From: Symbiodinium natans | Lineage: Eukaryota > Sar > Dinophyceae > Suessiales > Symbiodiniaceae | DNA: 64,000 bases | Assembly: GCA_905221605.1 (NCBI GenBank) | Contig: CAJNDS010002148.1 | Coordinates: 462,046 to 526,045 of the forward strand | Direction: 5' to 3' | Part shown: positions 59,509 through 64,000 of the stretch, piece after piece | Position numbering within the stretch: the first letter of the stretch is position 1 | How the letters are laid out: every line of letters starts with the position of its first letter | Position numbers and translations under genes: made by a program | Notes under the pieces: model-generated | Database searches by the model: none | Told to the model about the DNA's origin: nothing | The model's input: the letters and a program-made list of their open reading frames with translations, nothing else

Positions 59509-59520
59509 GCCATGAAGAAG
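59467..59520 (+). CDS. Candidate exon, short coiled coil
   Basis: Between GTGCTCGCAG and GTCGGT, exactly 18 codons read GYKAELAKTQASVEAMKK. Phase 0 both ends. It may be the next exon of the gene seen at 47-59 kb. Its first two-thirds are duplicated 729 bases downstream. Confidence 0.4.
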
Positions 59521-59898
<378 letters not shown>

Positions 59899-60146
59899 GA
59901 GAAATACAGGGTGGTGTTACGAGGCAAAGTCCTCAAAGGAGCAATACGAGTCGGAAATCGAGGCTGGCCTGGATCACTCACCGGATGCTATGGAATGCCG
60001 GTTCCCTTGATCAGTTCAGACACATTCCTGCCCCAGGTTTTCTTTCTTCCGTGTTTTTCACAAGACAATGAAGCGCGTGCATGAACTCACAATCGTTGTA
60101 GAGGTAGGCCAGTCCAAAAGGCAGTTGCGTTCCTGTGTCTAGTGCG

Positions 60147-60237
60147 CGCTGTTGTTGCTGAGCTGACCCTTTGTCGATGACAGCTGTGCTCGCAGGGCTA
60201 CAACGCAGAATTGGCAAAGACTCAAGCCTCTGTGGAA
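60147..60237 (+). repeat. 91-bp direct repeat, copy 2
   Basis: The second copy of 59418-59508. The coding-like part breaks off after TGTGGAA, so this copy is probably a non-functional duplicate. Confidence 0.85.
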
Positions 60238-63200
60238 TGTTCTATTTAAATTGTGCGTGTGTGTGTATATATATGTTACAGTTCATCAAGCACGGCAAGA
60301 GTACCTTCCGCACGTCTTGTATTTGTGGACAAGCGAAAACATATCATACTCAGCTCTCTGTACCTCAACCCAGTCGTGTGTGACTAAATGCCAGCTCTCT
60401 TTTTCGTGGCTTCCTGAGACACCCAATGTTATTGTTTGTGTCTCTGTGTGTGTGTGTGTGTGACACAGAAAATGTCACTGTTTTTCTTAATGGTGCAGAG
60501 CATCTTGTCGTTCCGTGCGTTTATCATTATGTATGTTTGGTCTGCACGATGCGAGAAACACGGTTCCTTGTCTTACTCGAAACTCAACCTTGAGGCGTTA
60601 TAGTCCTAATTCCTAGTTGATAGAATTTACAACAGCCAGCGCGTTCCTGCAACGTTGCTGCACGTGCCTCCTGCAGGCACGTTTTATGTCAAAGTTGTTT
60701 TCAAGTCATCAATGCTGGCACTATGCCCAAGTCGTGGCCTTGAAGTTCAAGTTTAAGATAACGCTTGATGGAAATTTTAGGAATGGTTGTTGGGATGGGC
60801 AGATTGGCAACTCATACGGTTCCACGTCCTGGTTATCCCGATTCTGAGCATATGTTTTGGCTTGTTGTCTGGTTGACAGGTTTAGGGTTTAGGGTTACAG
60901 CCCCCAAAGGCTCAATTGCTAGCCTTAAACCCTTATGTATTCCCCAACTTTCTCCTTCGCCTCGTTGATTTTTTCGATGCTGTTACTATTTATTACCGGG
61001 GCAACTGGGCACTGCGATTGCCACGACAAGCAGCATCAGTTTCGACTTTTGACGACGTGCGAGCCCTGTAGTTCCGACCAGCCGTAAGCATAAGTTTTGC
61101 AGGCACTACCGGATGCAAGAACTTGTTATCCGATTATGTTAGGTGAATCTTGAACATTCCATCGCCGTTGTCTTCCAGTACGCAAGACAGACACTTTGCT
61201 CAGATCCTCGAGATGGAGCCAATATGGCGCGAGGCACACGTTGCTTTCGACAGCAAGAGTGTTTTCATAGAAAGAGCTTCTGCGTCTAGACGGGTGTGCA
61301 ATCTTTGTCGTAAATCAGGACCAGCGAAAACATTTCGAGATTTTGGATACTTCCAATGTTCGTGTGCTTGTGTGCCCACGGCGACAGATCCAGAGAATAT
61401 CTTAGCGCGCAATTGGCGCGGCGCTTCTCAGGGTGACGGCACCAGGCTTTCAGGTTTCATGACATGAGGCAAAGGCAAATTGCGACAGTGTGAGAAATGT
61501 AGTAAGGGGCAGATTTCACTCGCGCCAGTACCACCGTTGCATTGCCTTGCCCAGATGTGTGAGTACAGGAAGCTGCCGAAGACCTCCGCGGCCGTGAGCT
61601 GCTGGAGGATTAATAAGCGGGCGCATTGTGGCCGATAGGCTCATTTTGCTTGATCCACGTATCGGCTAAACAGCCTGAATGCCAAACACGTGGCAGATGT
61701 AGGACGGCAAGGGAGCCTCGTTGTGTTGTTTTTTCTCAAATCCTCCCAATTTGAACTCCCAAGACTGTTGGATCCTCGATGGTTTGTCTGCTTACAGACT
61801 CTGATTCCACACGGATTTTCGCGCGGCAACAGAATCATTGTTGTGGCGTACAGTGAAAATTTCATGAGGGTTTGTTCCTAAACAGGAATTATGGGACGGA
61901 TCCAAGTCGAGCGGTCCGCTTCGCACCTTCAATCACAGAGTTTGCAAGCTGCAAGCCTTGCTAGTTTCTTGGCTCGCAGCAGCCGGGGCAACCGACTTTT
62001 CTCAACGTGCCGCCGAGAAGTCTCAATTTATTGGAGTTGATGTGGACATCAGCCAGCTCTTTTTCTATACCCAATTGGGACATCGCAATCTCTAGCCTAG
62101 GCAACAGTTAATTTACCCTAAAAAAACCTTAAACAACCCTCGCCCCTGAACCTTACGGACATCTTCTGGCGAAGCGGTCTGCGCGTATCATGTGTCAGAT
62201 GCCGAGAAGCTTCGTGCTTATGCCTCAGTAGAACACCCGGTCAGAAGTTGCCGTTGCGGGGGTAAGTCCTCGTCCAGTGGTAAGTCGGACAAGTGGAACA
62301 GTTGTTCAAAGGACCTGCCTGCAACTCTCCGTGACTCTTCGCTTCACCCTTCGGATGCTAGCGCAGCACCTGCTGAGAAAAAATCTGTCCTGCTGCTCAT
62401 ATCTGGTACTGGGCAGGGCTGATGCCAGTGCAACCGATTGTTTTGTTTCTCGACAGCTTGGTCGAAGCAATAAACCACGTAATCTTAACGCGACCAGCGT
62501 TCATCGAGTTTATGAACCTCAGTCTTCCGTATATGGATGCGTGCGATTGGGAGGACTGCGACTGTGACGGTTTTTGCAGCGCATCAGTTGTTCACTCACT
62601 TTAAAATTTAGTAATGATCCATATGCTTTCGAGGAAAGATTTGTCTGGCTTGAACGAGAAGGTGTTCCAGTGGCCACATGGCGTGAATGATTGTCGCTTG
62701 TCGGCGCATGGAAGACACTTGTACTTTTAGGCTTCTTCGGCAAAATGGCACGCGGGCTGGCTCCACACACTCTTGCACTGAAGTGCCAGCTGCACTGAGT
62801 ATACACACACACAGTGATGAGTCATTACTTGAGTTGTGTATAGTTGTTTGCGCAGTTAAGGCGAGAGGTTTCTGAACTTCTGCGTTGATCTGACGACCGA
62901 GAAAGTCAAGGGCATCTTTTGTTCGGGCCGGCGTCATTTTTTCGTCTACGTCATGTATGAAAGCCAGGTCCTTTACATGCCACGCGGTGTAATGCACCAG
63001 CATTTCTGAGCATGAACACGCACCTCCGAACGAAATACAGAACACTTTACTGTGACATTTGAGGCGAACATAAACGGCCATGTTTTTGTACGACCTCGGC
63101 ATTGCGGACAGGCCAAACACGCTTGTTGAAGAAAGCGTATGCATCGACGCACGCAGTGAGCTGATGCGCAAATGATTGCCGTGCGTGTTGCTCTGTGTTT

Positions 63201-63722
63201 GCTCTGTGTGTGTGTGTGTGTTGCAAACAATGTCTTTGGCCTGAAGATGTTTGCGCCAAGAAGAATTGTGATTTTGTAAATGTTCCAATCTTCAATCTGG
63301 GCTGCTATTCCGCATCATGCCAAGGTAGCGGATACCCACAAAAACTATTGGCGCAACGAGCTCATTGAGCACGCAAGGAATCGACATTGAACACACCGCT
63401 CGAATCACCGAGCGTCATGAGTTCAAATTGTGTTGTTTGGCGGCGAGGTGATCTGAACATAGCCGCGGCGCCAGCGTCACCCACCAGAGCCCTACTGATA
63501 TCATGAAGAACATCAGCAAATGTGTTTTTCAAATGCTTTGAGATGCGAAAGCATACGATACTTAAGAGAGAAAAATGCTCCTAGAAGTGCTGCACAGCCA
63601 GAGCCTGCATCCATGTTCATTGCGCACCAGCTTCAATTCCCAAAATGTAACAGTTTTTCTGGAGCAATCGAGCGAAGGGTCACCTGGCATTTTGTTGCCT
63701 TGATCTGCTCGGCCCAAACAAC
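60238..63722. other. Unique intergenic or intronic sequence without a supported gene
   Basis: GC-balanced unique DNA with short CA/GT runs (60430-60462, 62800-62813, 63190-63222). Several ORFs of 60-226 codons overlap on both strands without recognisable domains. The best are 61150-61467, with Cys pairs in RRVCNLCRKSGPAK and FQCSCACV, and 62192-62604, two overlapping frames. Isolated TTTAGGG appears only near 60880. Confidence 0.4.
61150..61467 (+). CDS. Weak ORF with Cys pairs
   Basis: 105 codons; the middle reads ERASASRRVCNLCRKSGPAK then FGYFQCSCACVPTA, which could bind zinc. No neighbours or splice context to support it; possibly an exon of a larger gene. Confidence 0.2.
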   Translation: MNIPSPLSSSTQDRHFAQILEMEPIWREAHVAFDSKSVFIERASASRRVCNLCRKSGPAKTFRDFGYFQCSCACVPTATDPENILARNWRGASQGDGTRLSGFMT

Positions 63723-64000
63723 ATGGCACCTTATCGTCCTAAGAAGACCTTCAACAAGCGCCGCCAACGGCAGCGCTGGTTACTGCGAACGAGCCGAGGC
63801 AATGTGGTTCAGCAGATCATCCAAGAATCCATTTCCGACCCGTGGGACGACGAGTACACCTATTGCAACCCCACAGAGCTAAGAATGTTCTTGCGCACCC
63901 TGCCTATCGCCAGTCAGTCTTCTTCGTACACAGCAAGATTCCGGACCAGAAGTCTATGGCAGGACGCCTGGGCCTTTTTGACACAGCGCTACGAGCTGGC
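63723..64000 (+). CDS. Partial CDS running off the right edge, basic N-terminus
   Basis: From ATG at 63723 the frame is open for 92 codons to the end of the window. It starts MAPYRPKKTFNKRRQRQRWL, a strongly basic segment, then NVVQQIIQESISDPWDDEYT and an aromatic/Arg-rich part (SLWQDAWAFLTQRYEL). Could be ORF1 of another retroelement or a host nucleic-acid-binding protein. Unrecognised; incomplete. Confidence 0.45.
   Translation, partial: MAPYRPKKTFNKRRQRQRWLLRTSRGNVVQQIIQESISDPWDDEYTYCNPTELRMFLRTLPIASQSSSYTARFRTRSLWQDAWAFLTQRYEL

Noticed and set aside
62608..63288. 226-aa minus-strand ORF
   Set aside because: It runs through CA/GT repeats, overlaps other ORFs on both strands and shows no domain; kept out of the gene list for lack of support.

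Overview
The window looks like nuclear DNA of a dinoflagellate or close alveolate relative. The evidence is a nuclear-embedded fragment of alveolate-type mitochondrial cox1 carrying a hairpin typical of dinoflagellate mtDNA, pervasive plant/alveolate-type TTTAGGG/CCCTAAA repeats, and an integrated protist DNA virus. There is no sign of a bacterial genome. The taxon is inferred.

Layout. (1) 1-16.3 kb: short TTTAGGG-type arrays in both orientations alternate with short GC-rich windows that read as + strand exons. Several have good splice signals, and four of them in order resemble the C-terminal half of a TMEM43-like membrane protein. A cox1 NUMT lies at 1.1-1.86 kb. A large + strand LINE (4.4-11.2 kb) sits inside what would be one intron of that gene. 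(2) 16.8-18.2 kb: a single-exon multipass membrane protein gene. (3) 19.2-46.9 kb: an AT-rich, decaying Polinton-like virus (PLV/Preplasmiviricota-like). It has a retroviral-type integrase, protein-primed-type PolB fused to an SF1 helicase, lipase, double-jelly-roll major capsid protein, penton-like minor capsid protein, FtsK/HerA-type packaging ATPase, a fibre with an S74-type chaperone, zinc proteins and small unknown genes. (4) Inside it, 20.4-30.6 kb is a gene-free block of satellites and pyrimidine-rich repeats bounded by an inverted repeat. (5) 46.96-58.9 kb: again exon-like windows between telomere-type arrays, all + strand, plus several hairpin MITE-like elements. (6) 59-64 kb: ordinary unique DNA with microsatellites, a duplicated exon-like segment and a CDS running off the right edge.

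How it fits together. The virus carries a replication module (PolB-helicase), a morphogenesis module (MCP, penton, ATPase, fibre) and an integration module (integrase). Most long genes are broken by one-base shifts, many at A/T runs, or by single stop codons, so as read this is a relic; part of the damage could be assembly error. The same 240-250 bp MITE-like repeat occurs in inverted orientation at 16.3 and 47.1 kb, bracketing the virus and the membrane-protein gene.

Most unexpected signals: the octamer TACACCGC occurs 24 times on the sense strand of the LINE, in all three codon phases, so it is a nucleotide-level signal and not a protein repeat; and the telomere-type repeats appear to be intron filler, not chromosome ends.
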